Of a DNA stretch of 5,483 nt, positions 1-5,483 are shown piece after piece. The stretch's first letter is position 1; the number at the start of each line of letters is the position of its first letter. Source of the DNA: Chloroflexota bacterium (GTDB lineage Bacteria > Chloroflexota > UBA6077 > CF-72); contig JAFAPL010000302.1 in the NCBI GenBank assembly GCA_019247135.1, positions 1 to 5,483 of the forward strand. The letters run 5' to 3'. The translations under genes were made by a program, and so were the position numbers. The notes under the pieces were generated by a model. The model was given only the letters and a program-made list of their open reading frames with translations. It ran no database searches and was not told the origin of the DNA.

Positions 1-789
1 ATCGGCGCCGTCCGCGCGGGCAAGCACGTGCTGGTCGAAAAACCGCTCGCCGCCACCCTCGAACAGGCCGACCGCATGATTGTCGCCGGCGAAGCCGCCG
101 GCAAAATAGTCATGGTGGGCGAGACCGTCTGCTTCGACCCACTGCTGACGTTCGCGGCAGACCTGATCCGCGACGGCGCGATCTCCGAGCCCGCGCTCGT
201 GCAGATCAATCGCGAGGCGTATCTGAGAGCGTCGTTCCTGCACGACCGCCGCTGGTTCCTGGACGAGAAACTCGCGGGTGGCGGGATCATGCTGTCGGGG
301 GGAGTACACGACTTTCAGATTGTGCGCATGCTGCTCGGGGAACCAATCGAGGTGTACGCCGTGCGCGCCCGTCAGCGGTTCCGCGAGATGCAGGGGGACG
401 ACACGAGTGTCGCCACCGCGCGCTTTCCGAACGGCGCGACGGCCATTCTCATCGAGAGTTTTCTGATGAAGTCGCTCATCACTGCGACAGGCCACGAGGA
501 GCACACCGTACGTGTCGACGGCGACCTCGGGAGCTTGCGGCTGGACTTGCGTACACGTTCGCTCCGTCTGTTCAGCGAGCACCCCGCCTGGCAGCGTGAG
601 GGCGTGTTGACGGAGCACGACCTGCGTCTCGAACAGCAGGACCCTTTCGACCGCGAGATCGCTCACTTTCTCGATTGCATTCGCACCGGCACGGAGCCAC
701 TGACGAACGCGCGCGACCAGCGCCGGACCCTGGAGCTCGCCCTGGCCGCCTATACGTCCATGCGAACCGGCGCTCCCGTCACTGTTTGA
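1..789 (+). CDS. Gfo/Idh/MocA-family oxidoreductase, 5'-truncated by window edge
   Basis: This is a probable NAD(P)-dependent sugar, inositol or related-polyol dehydrogenase of the cytoplasmic Gfo/Idh/MocA family. The frame is open from base 1 and stops at TGA 787-789, giving 262 visible residues. Family members usually have about 330-350, so roughly the first 80 residues (the Rossmann GxGxxG half) lie outside the window. The first visible residues form the diagnostic AGKHVLVEKP motif, with the family's catalytic Lys at codon 40-42. The GTG at 28 lies inside this motif and is not the start. The alpha/beta C-terminal domain follows, with GGGIMLSGGVHDFQ around codons 277-318. It keeps the expected His (307-309) but has Ser (295-297) where many members have the Asp of DxGxH. 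The end (DPFDREIAHFLDCI, then a final helix) is typical of the family. Substrate cannot be named. The gene converges on, and overlaps by 40 bp, the pterin-synthase-like gene. Family call is firm; specificity is unknown. Confidence 0.93.
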   Translation: MGAVRAGKHVLVEKPLAATLEQADRMIVAGEAAGKIVMVGETVCFDPLLTFAADLIRDGAISEPALVQINREAYLRASFLHDRRWFLDEKLAGGGIMLSGGVHDFQIVRMLLGEPIEVYAVRARQRFREMQGDDTSVATARFPNGATAILIESFLMKSLITATGHEEHTVRVDGDLGSLRLDLRTRSLRLFSEHPAWQREGVLTEHDLRLEQQDPFDREIAHFLDCIRTGTEPLTNARDQRRTLELALAAYTSMRTGAPVTV

Positions 790-1154
790 CGGAAGGATGC
801 CGAGGCGCGGTCGTTTTCCCACAGCCGAACCGACACGGCGGAGAGGTTCGGCGCTCCCAGGGTCTTGCTGAGACGCTCGCAAATGATGCACGCAAATTGT
901 TCGATACTCGGATTCAGTCCAGCGAACTCCGGTAAATCATTCAACAACCGGTCCGCATAGGTGGCGCGAACGTCGGCAAGCGCGGCGTCAACCTGCGTGA
1001 TGTCCACCAGGTATCCGTGTTGGTCCAGTTGGGGTCCGTCTAGCTGGAGCTCCAGCACGTAGTGGTGCGAATTGCGCTCGTTTTCCGGACCCCAATCTCC
1101 GCCAATCAGAAAATGCTGCGCGATGAAATCGGTGCGCACGGTCACCGAATACAT
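750..1154 (-). CDS. QueD / 6-pyruvoyl-tetrahydropterin synthase-like protein, divergent active site
   Basis: A 134-residue protein of the tunnelling-fold (T-fold) 6-pyruvoyl-tetrahydropterin synthase / 6-carboxytetrahydropterin synthase superfamily; known members have about 120-150 residues. Visible family landmarks in order are AQHFL (His14), SHHYVLEL (His30, His31), DQHGYLVDI (44-52), LLND (70-73), NPSIEQFA (81-88, matching PTxExxA) and RLWEND with Glu113, the likely pterin-anchoring Glu. Known members bind Zn through three His, one in AxH and two in HxH. Here the first His of HxH aligns with Asn28, leaving His30 or His31. The catalytic Cys position four residues before it is Glu24, and the LDH catalytic pair aligns with Ala67-Asp68. 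QueD or biopterin activity is therefore not assured. The start is firm: the codon just before ATG is an in-frame TAG. There is no clear Shine-Dalgarno; it begins 11 nt after the hydrolase stop, so translation is probably coupled. Fold is confident, function open. Confidence 0.85.
   Translation of the reverse strand: MYSVTVRTDFIAQHFLIGGDWGPENERNSHHYVLELQLDGPQLDQHGYLVDITQVDAALADVRATYADRLLNDLPEFAGLNPSIEQFACIICERLSKTLGAPNLSAVSVRLWENDRASASFRQTVTGAPVRMDV
776..792. other. Small inverted repeat over the oxidoreductase stop codon, possible weak bidirectional terminator
   Basis: CCGTCA (776-781) and TGACGG (787-792) form a perfect 6-bp stem around a 5-nt loop. The oxidoreductase TGA stop (787-789) lies inside the right arm, and the hairpin falls within the last codons of the opposing gene. 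No T-run follows on either strand, so it is not a canonical rho-independent terminator. It is the only hairpin noticed at this convergent junction, and a stem this short can occur by chance. Confidence 0.25.
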
Positions 1155-1157
1155 CTA

Positions 1158-1169
1158 CTGATCGATCAG
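1158..1169. repeat. Perfect 12-bp palindrome at the hydrolase / pterin-synthase-like gene junction
   Basis: CTGATCGATCAG is its own reverse complement. It contains the hydrolase stop codon (TGA, 1168-1166 on the - strand) and ends 3 nt before the next gene's ATG. It fills the place where that gene's ribosome binding site would be. It holds two GATC sites. It could form a short mRNA hairpin or be a protein-binding site, or it may be coincidental. Only the symmetry is certain. Confidence 0.4.
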
Positions 1170-2008
1170 GCGCGCGCGGCCTGACGTGCCGGATAGTACG
1201 CACTCAGGAACGCGCGCACCGCGCCGACGAATGCCTCGAACTGCTCACGGCGGATGTTGTGGCCCGCGCCTGACACACGCACGACCTGCAAGCTCGGCAA
1301 GAGCTGCTTCGCCTCTTGCGCCGCCTCAGGCGTGACGATACCGCCCCGCTCAGGATCGCTGGTCACCAGCAGCATCGGGCAACGCACCTTCGGCAGCAGC
1401 TCGCGCCACTGCAGCATCGGGCGGGTACGGCCCATCTGATCCATGAACTGGCGGCTCACGCGCGTCTTGGCGTCGACCCACGGTCCGAATTCCTCGTCCG
1501 ACCAGCCGGGATGGATCTCGCGACCACGCGCAGCCGCGGCTTCGCGCCCTTGCGTCTGTGCGATTTCGATGTTCCTTCGCATCTCGGCACGCGGATCATG
1601 ACCTGTCGGCGTCGGTGGGTCCTGCATCCGAATGCCCGGATCTTCGAGCACGGCGCAGCTCACCAGGTCGGGGTACATTGCCGTGAGAGCAAGCGTTGAG
1701 CCGGCTCCCATCGAGTGACCGCCGACGGCCGGTCGGTCGAGACCCAGCTCGCGAATCAGACCCGCCAGGTCGGCCGCGTGATCGCCGCTCGTATAGCCGC
1801 TCTCGGGCGCTTCCGACTGCCCGTGCCCGCGCGCGTCGGGCATGATGACGTCGTAGTCCGCTTCGAGCACCCGCGCCAGCCGTGTCCAGCACAGGCCGCT
1901 GTCGGTGGCGCCATGCGCGAGGAGTAGAGGCGGCTTCCCACCACCCGTGCGCGTGTAGTGAATGCGGATGCCGTTCGTAGTGACATCGCCGCTGGTCCAA
2001 TCGCTCAC
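1166..2008 (-). CDS. Alpha/beta-fold hydrolase
   Basis: A 280-residue cytoplasmic serine hydrolase of the alpha/beta-hydrolase fold, the usual length for the family. Visible motifs in order are LLLAHGATDSG (28-38, HG oxyanion-hole strand), DARGHGQSE (58-66), the nucleophile elbow GHSMG (97-101, Ser99) and LEDPG (121-125). A Trp/Arg-rich cap region spans about 126-200. LLVTSDPE (213-220) has Asp218 as the likely catalytic acid, and GAGHNIRRE (247-255) supplies catalytic His250. The triad is complete, so the enzyme should be active; the substrate (ester, lactone, C-C bond or halide) cannot be told. There is no signal peptide or membrane segment. The GTG start at 2008-2006 is the only start codon after an in-frame stop at 2026-2024. 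The preceding TAGGG is at best a weak Shine-Dalgarno. It is the first gene of a two-gene unit with the pterin-synthase-like gene and diverges from the Rhs gene. Confidence 0.93.
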   Translation of the reverse strand: MSDWTSGDVTTNGIRIHYTRTGGGKPPLLLAHGATDSGLCWTRLARVLEADYDVIMPDARGHGQSEAPESGYTSGDHAADLAGLIRELGLDRPAVGGHSMGAGSTLALTAMYPDLVSCAVLEDPGIRMQDPPTPTGHDPRAEMRRNIEIAQTQGREAAAARGREIHPGWSDEEFGPWVDAKTRVSRQFMDQMGRTRPMLQWRELLPKVRCPMLLVTSDPERGGIVTPEAAQEAKQLLPSLQVVRVSGAGHNIRREQFEAFVGAVRAFLSAYYPARQAARA

Positions 2009-2074
2009 ACACCCTACGCTATCTTAATCACGTACCACGCGCGGCAGGCGTAATCGGTTTGGAGGATCCGCGGC
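2009..2074. promoter_or_regulatory. Divergent intergenic region expected to hold both promoters
   Basis: This 66-bp gap separates the 5' ends of the hydrolase (- strand) and the Rhs gene (+ strand), so both promoters should lie in or near it. On the - strand TAAGAT (2026-2021) resembles a -10 box at 4 of 6 bases, but no good -35 element sits at the right distance. A TSS there would give a very short leader. No convincing -35/-10 pair was found for the + strand; its promoter may extend into the hydrolase coding sequence. The role follows from gene orientation, not from a recognised promoter. Confidence 0.4.
2061..2066 (+). promoter_or_regulatory. Strong Shine-Dalgarno of the Rhs gene
   Basis: GGAGGA is followed by an 8-nt spacer to ATG 2075. 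This is near-ideal complementarity and spacing. An in-frame TAA at 2051-2053 with no alternative start codon in between fixes the Rhs start at 2075. The two - strand genes have no comparable site, which suggests efficient initiation of the Rhs protein. Confidence 0.8.
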
Positions 2075-2338
2075 ATGGGCGACCGCATCGTTGTTGACTC
2101 GAGTGAGCTGCGTGGGTTGGCGCGCGCCGCCCGTCAGGCGCGCTCCGACCTGGATGCCGTCAAGGCTCGAGCCGGCAACGTCATGGCCAGCCTCGACACG
2201 CGCGGCTGGAACGCCGGCGCCGCCGAGTCCGCGTGGAACGCCGCCCGGAGCGGCATGACCGCGCTGGCCAGCAATCTGGATCAGCGTGCTGGCGACCTCG
2301 ACTTTCGTGCCGGGCTGCTGGACGAGTACGAGAACGGG
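2075..2338 (+). other. WXG100-like N-terminal domain of the Rhs protein
   Basis: Residues 1-88 look like two amphipathic helices, about 9-42 and 50-86, joined by the turn TRGWNAGAA (42-50). After the turn the AAxxAW pattern is typical of WXG100/ESX proteins. The central motif is W45-N-A-G48, a W-x-x-G spacing rather than strict W-x-G. Known WXG100-family domains target proteins to type VII secretion or pair with small partners. A generic helical hairpin remains possible. Confidence 0.65.
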
Positions 2339-5300
2339 TCGTTCAGCGGTGGCGTCCCGGGCGGGTTCCCACTCGTCGATCCCGTCAACAGCTTTTCAGG
2401 CAACTTGCTGCACACCGAAACCGACGTCGCCCTCCCAACCCGCGGCGGTCTCGGCTTGCTGCTCACGCGGACCTACAACAGCCGCGATCCGCGCCGCGGT
2501 TTCTTCGGCCCAGGCTGGACCAGCTCGCTCGAGTGGAAAGTCATCCCGATGCCTGATGGCTTCGTCGTCGTCCGTTGTGCCGACGGAAAGCGCGAGCGGT
2601 TCGACCTGGCGCCGGACGGCACGTATGTCGGTGACTTCGGCGTCCACACCTACCTGAACGAATTGGACGGCGGTGGCTGGCGACTCGCGCTCTCAGGCCG
2701 CCGTACGTTCCTCCTCTTCAATGCGCAGGGCGATCTCGAGGCCATCACGGATCGAAACGGCAACGCACAGCACGTCGAGCGTGACATCGCGGGTCGCCCG
2801 CATCGGCTCAGCGATGCCGCCGGGCGCTGGCTCGAAGTCGAATATGACGCGGAAGGCTCACCGCGCCTTGTGCGCGATTCCGCTGGCGCAGTCTGCCACT
2901 ACGAGTTCGACGATGCTGGCCGACTGGTGCGCTTCACCGATCCGAGTGGCGCAAGCACTCACTATGCCTACGATCACGCGAGCAGGCTGGCGAGCATCAG
3001 CAACGCGCTCGGCAACGCGGTCCTTTCGAACCAGTACGACGCCAGAGGCCGCGTGCTGGAACAGATCGACCCCGTCGGCGGGACCAGTCGCTTCGATTAC
3101 GACGATGCTCAGCAACTGACCACGCTCACGGATCCAGGAGGCGGAACTCTGCGGATCCACCACGATGCGCGCGGCCAGGTCGCCCGCGCAGTGGACGCGC
3201 TTGGCGGGGAGACCCTCTACACGTACACACCCTGCGGCAATCGGGCTTCGATGCGAGATCGGCGCGGACAGTTGTGGCAGTGGGAGTACGACACCGGTTG
3301 CCGTCGCACAGCGGTGATCGACCCACTCGGCAACGTCCAACGCATGACCTACGACGACAACGACAATCTCACCTCGCAAACTGATCCGCTCGGCCATACG
3401 TGGCGGTACATCTACGACGAACGCGGCAACCTGGTCGCGAGCATCGATCCTCTCGGAGCACGAACCTCGGCCGATGTGGATGGCTGCGGCCAACTCACAC
3501 GCGTTACTGACCCGGACGGTGTATCGACCGCGTTCACCTACGACGCCACGGGCAATCTGACACGCATCGAGACCGCCGCGGGCGCTTCGCAGTTCGAGTA
3601 CGACGCGGCCGGTCGCCGCGTGGCCTTCACTGACGCCAACAGGCATCGGCATCGAGCGCGCTACGACGCGGCGGGTCGTCTGCTCGCGTACATCGACCCG
3701 CTCGGCAATACGACCGGGACCGAGTACGACGCCGCGGGCAACTGTGTGCGGATCGCCTACGCGGACGGGACCAGCGTTTCAATCGAGTACGACGCCGCCG
3801 AGCGGCCCATTCGCGTCACCGACCCGCTCGGCTCTCACGTGAGCATCGAATACGACGCAAACGGCAATCGAACTCGGCTCGTCGATCCCACAGGCGCCGC
3901 CGCGCGCATCAGCTACGACGTTCTCGACCGTCCGGTCGCGCTTTCCGATCCACTCGGCAACACGTGGCGGCGCGAGTTCGACGCGGAGGGCCGTGTCACA
4001 GCCGAAACCGACGCGGAAGGTCATACCACGCGCTACGCGTACGACCCGCGCGGCCTGCTCGAAAGCATCACCGACCCCGCCGGCAATCGCACGCGAGTCG
4101 TCTACGACGCAGCCACGCGAGCGACCGAAGTCGTGGATTCGCTCGGCGCGAGCATCGGACTCGAATACGACGCCCTGGGTCGACGCGTTGCCGAGACGAG
4201 CCCGCTCGGAGACCGCGACCTCTGGCATTGGAGTCCGGCGGGCCGGCTCGCCGAGTTTCTCGACAGCCTCGGACGGCGGCTCACATTCAACTATGACGCC
4301 GCCGGCCGGCTAACCGGAGCGACCGATACGGTCGGCGCGCAGATCAAGTACAGCCTGGACCCTGTCGGCGATCTCGTATCGAAGACCGACCGTGCCGGTG
4401 CTGTGACGCGTTTCGAATACGACATCGCCAACCGTCCGGTCGCGACGATCGACGCGCTCGGCAACAGGACGCGCTACAGCCTCGACGCAGTTGGCAACGT
4501 GCTCGCCATTGAAGACCCCGCCGGGCATACGACCGGCTTCGAATACGATGCCGCGTCGCGCTTGACGGCGGTCATCGACGCGCTCGGTGGCCGCACGCGC
4601 TACGTGTATGACCGACGCGGCGCACTCATCGAGCGCACCGACGCCAACGGGCACGCGACGCGCTACGCCTATGACCCGAACGCACGGCTTAGCGCCCTGA
4701 CGGACCCGCTCGGTCGTACGACATCGATCGAGCGCGACGCGCTCGGACGACCCGTGCGCACCCGCTATCCCGACGGCTCTGCCCTCACGACGGTCTTCGA
4801 CGCCCGCGGACTTGCCGTGCGCGCGGACGGCACCGATGGCTTGCGCGTCCAACTCGACTATGACGCGGTGGGCCGCCCGTCGCGCATGCAGGACCACCTC
4901 GGGGAAACGCACTTCGCATTCGACGCGGTCGGACGCCTCACATCCGTCAGAGACGCGTCAGGTGCGCAAACTCAATTTGCATTCGACGCCGTCGGAAATC
5001 GCACCACGGTTGCGCTTCCGAATGGACAACGTGTCAATTACGACCACGACGATCGCGGCTACCTCGTAGGCATCCGCGACTGGCTCGGCGGCGAATCCCG
5101 ACTCGACTATGACCAGCGCGGCCGGCCCGTGTCACTTCGTCACGCAAACGGCGTCCAGACGCTCGCCACCCGTGACGCGCTGGGCCGCGTCCTCGAGCTG
5201 CGGCACACGTCAGGCACGGGCGCGCCGCTGGCGAGCTTCAAGTACGGCTACGACGCGCTCGGGAATCTCACGACCGAGGACGAACACAGCTACGGCTATG

Positions 5301-5483
5301 ACGCGCTTTCGCGCCTGGTCGCGGCCGATGAGACGCACTTCACCTACGACGCGGTCGGCAACCGCATTGCTGTCGAAGGTCCCGGCGGGAGCAGCCTCCG
5401 GGGGCGCTATGACGCCGCCGACCAGTTGCTCGAGTGGGGTGCGACGGCTCTCGAGTACGACGCCCGCGGCAACCTGACCAGGG
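2075..5483 (+). CDS. Rhs/YD-repeat polymorphic-toxin-type protein with WXG100-like head, 3'-truncated by window edge
   Basis: One unbroken frame of 1136 codons runs from ATG 2075 off the window end. Domains in order are: residues 1-88, a WXG100-like helical pair; about 89-99, a Gly-rich linker; about 102-177, a DUF6531-like domain (DPVNSFSGNLL, LTRTYNSRDPRRGFFGPGW); and 215-1136, about 45 YD repeats of the RHS-repeat type. In known Rhs proteins such repeats form a hollow beta-cocoon enclosing a C-terminal toxin released by self-cleavage at an Rhs core motif. Neither core nor toxin lies in the window. There is no signal peptide or transmembrane segment. The WXG-like head suggests type VII (ESX/Yuk-type) export, which is inference; the mycobacterial YxxxD/E signal is absent after helix 2. 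The gene has the best ribosome binding site here and diverges from the hydrolase. Base composition looks like its neighbours, giving no obvious sign of recent transfer. A non-toxic YD-repeat surface protein is the main alternative. Confidence 0.93.
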   Translation, partial: MGDRIVVDSSELRGLARAARQARSDLDAVKARAGNVMASLDTRGWNAGAAESAWNAARSGMTALASNLDQRAGDLDFRAGLLDEYENGSFSGGVPGGFPLVDPVNSFSGNLLHTETDVALPTRGGLGLLLTRTYNSRDPRRGFFGPGWTSSLEWKVIPMPDGFVVVRCADGKRERFDLAPDGTYVGDFGVHTYLNELDGGGWRLALSGRRTFLLFNAQGDLEAITDRNGNAQHVERDIAGRPHRLSDAAGRWLEVEYDAEGSPRLVRDSAGAVCHYEFDDAGRLVRFTDPSGASTHYAYDHASRLASISNALGNAVLSNQYDARGRVLEQIDPVGGTSRFDYDDAQQLTTLTDPGGGTLRIHHDARGQVARAVDALGGETLYTYTPCGNRASMRDRRGQLWQWEYDTGCRRTAVIDPLGNVQRMTYDDNDNLTSQTDPLGHTWRYIYDERGNLVASIDPLGARTSADVDGCGQLTRVTDPDGVSTAFTYDATGNLTRIETAAGASQFEYDAAGRRVAFTDANRHRHRARYDAAGRLLAYIDPLGNTTGTEYDAAGNCVRIAYADGTSVSIEYDAAERPIRVTDPLGSHVSIEYDANGNRTRLVDPTGAAARISYDVLDRPVALSDPLGNTWRREFDAEGRVTAETDAEGHTTRYAYDPRGLLESITDPAGNRTRVVYDAATRATEVVDSLGASIGLEYDALGRRVAETSPLGDRDLWHWSPAGRLAEFLDSLGRRLTFNYDAAGRLTGATDTVGAQIKYSLDPVGDLVSKTDRAGAVTRFEYDIANRPVATIDALGNRTRYSLDAVGNVLAIEDPAGHTTGFEYDAASRLTAVIDALGGRTRYVYDRRGALIERTDANGHATRYAYDPNARLSALTDPLGRTTSIERDALGRPVRTRYPDGSALTTVFDARGLAVRADGTDGLRVQLDYDAVGRPSRMQDHLGETHFAFDAVGRLTSVRDASGAQTQFAFDAVGNRTTVALPNGQRVNYDHDDRGYLVGIRDWLGGESRLDYDQRGRPVSLRHANGVQTLATRDALGRVLELRHTSGTGAPLASFKYGYDALGNLTTEDEHSYGYDALSRLVAADETHFTYDAVGNRIAVEGPGGSSLRGRYDAADQLLEWGATALEYDARGNLTR
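2378..2605 (+). other. DUF6531-like domain preceding the YD repeats
   Basis: Residues 102-177 match the pattern I recall for DUF6531: a DPVxxxxGNL opening, an ALPTRGGLGLLLTRTYNSRD strand pair and FGPGWTSSLEW. This domain commonly sits just before YD repeats in Rhs-, WapA- and CdiA-type polymorphic toxins. It is thought to cap or start the repeat shell. A beta-rich linker, residues 178-214, leads to the first repeat. Confidence 0.8.
2717..5483 (+). repeat. About 45 YD (RHS) protein repeats with 63-bp periodicity
   Basis: From residue 215 the protein repeats the pattern [YF]DxxGRLxxxxDPLGxxxxxx, nearly always 21 residues (63 bp). From residue 257 to 1032 there are 37 repeats in 776 residues. 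Only three depart from 21, one of 22 and two of 20. From residue 1033 the spacing becomes irregular: 26, 16, 16, 21, 16. The aromatic-Asp pair is replaced in some units (RD, HD, YT, VD, WS, LD). Units are diverged at DNA level, sharing only short words such as GACGCGCTCGG and TACGACGCC, so the array looks old rather than freshly amplified. The array continues past the window. Confidence 0.95.

Noticed and set aside
28..30. GTG as the start of the oxidoreductase
   Set aside because: The frame is open to base 1 and the GTG lies inside the conserved AGKHVLVEKP motif, so the true start is upstream of the window.
1316..1699. 127-codon + strand open frame opposite the hydrolase
   Set aside because: Arg/His-rich, no domain; the opposite strand has a full hydrolase with an intact catalytic triad.
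2075..2160. Sec signal peptide or membrane anchor at the Rhs N-terminus
   Set aside because: The first residues are charged and form an amphipathic helix with no hydrophobic core of 10 or more residues.
2673..3119. Overlapping + strand open frame of 148 codons in another phase
   Set aside because: Low-complexity Ser/Arg/Thr-rich translation inside the Rhs gene; typical off-frame reading of GC-rich DNA.
2858..3652. 264-codon antisense open frame under the YD repeats
   Set aside because: Its translation is periodic (recurring VVxDA/AERV-like words about every 21 residues) and mirrors the repeats on the other strand. It is a by-product of GC-rich repeat codons with no recognisable domain, while the + frame is clearly coding.
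3625..3660. Possible frameshift or damage in the repeat ending DANRHRHRAR
   Set aside because: The frame stays open and the next unit is in register. The odd Arg replaces the usual Gly by a single-base difference (AGG for GGG), so this is ordinary divergence of one unit.
3779..4228. 149-codon antisense open frame
   Set aside because: Same 21-residue antisense periodicity from the YD repeats; no independent evidence of coding.
4310..4912. 200-codon antisense open frame
   Set aside because: Another periodic antisense shadow of the YD array (repeated GIVFEA/AERVD-type words).
2717..5483. CRISPR array or satellite DNA suggested by the 63-bp periodicity
   Set aside because: There are no near-identical direct repeats separated by unique spacers; the periodicity is that of 21-residue protein repeats in one open frame.

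Overview
The window is GC-rich bacterial DNA with four protein-coding genes and almost no non-coding space. The two outer genes are cut by the window ends. GTG and ATG starts, strong G/C at third codon positions, and an N-terminal WXG100-like domain on a giant YD-repeat protein point to a high-GC monoderm such as an actinobacterium or a member of the Chloroflexota. No marker gene is present, so the phylum is a guess.

Layout. (1) Positions 1-789, + strand: the C-terminal three quarters of a Gfo/Idh/MocA-family NAD(P)-dependent oxidoreductase. (2) Positions 2008-750, - strand: a compact two-gene unit. It encodes an alpha/beta-fold hydrolase (GTG start at 2008) and then, 11 nt further on, a small QueD / 6-pyruvoyl-tetrahydropterin synthase-like protein. 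The 3' end of the small gene overlaps the 3' end of the oxidoreductase by 40 bp on the opposite strand. (3) Positions 2009-2074: a 66-bp divergent intergenic region. It carries a strong Shine-Dalgarno for the gene to its right. (4) From 2075 to the window end, + strand: one uninterrupted reading frame of 1136 codons with no stop. It encodes an Rhs/YD-repeat polymorphic-toxin-type protein. Its order is a WXG100-like helical head, a DUF6531-like domain, then about 45 YD repeats. The window ends before the Rhs core and any C-terminal toxin.

How the genes relate. The hydrolase and pterin-synthase-like gene are almost certainly co-transcribed, but no shared pathway can be read from the sequence. 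The oxidoreductase belongs to a separate upstream unit converging on them. The Rhs gene diverges from the hydrolase and looks like the start of a separate toxin/contact locus whose payload and immunity gene would lie to the right. The most notable points are the WXG-headed architecture of the Rhs protein and the non-canonical active-site positions in the pterin-synthase-like protein. No tRNA, rRNA, CRISPR array, insertion sequence or clear rho-independent terminator was seen.
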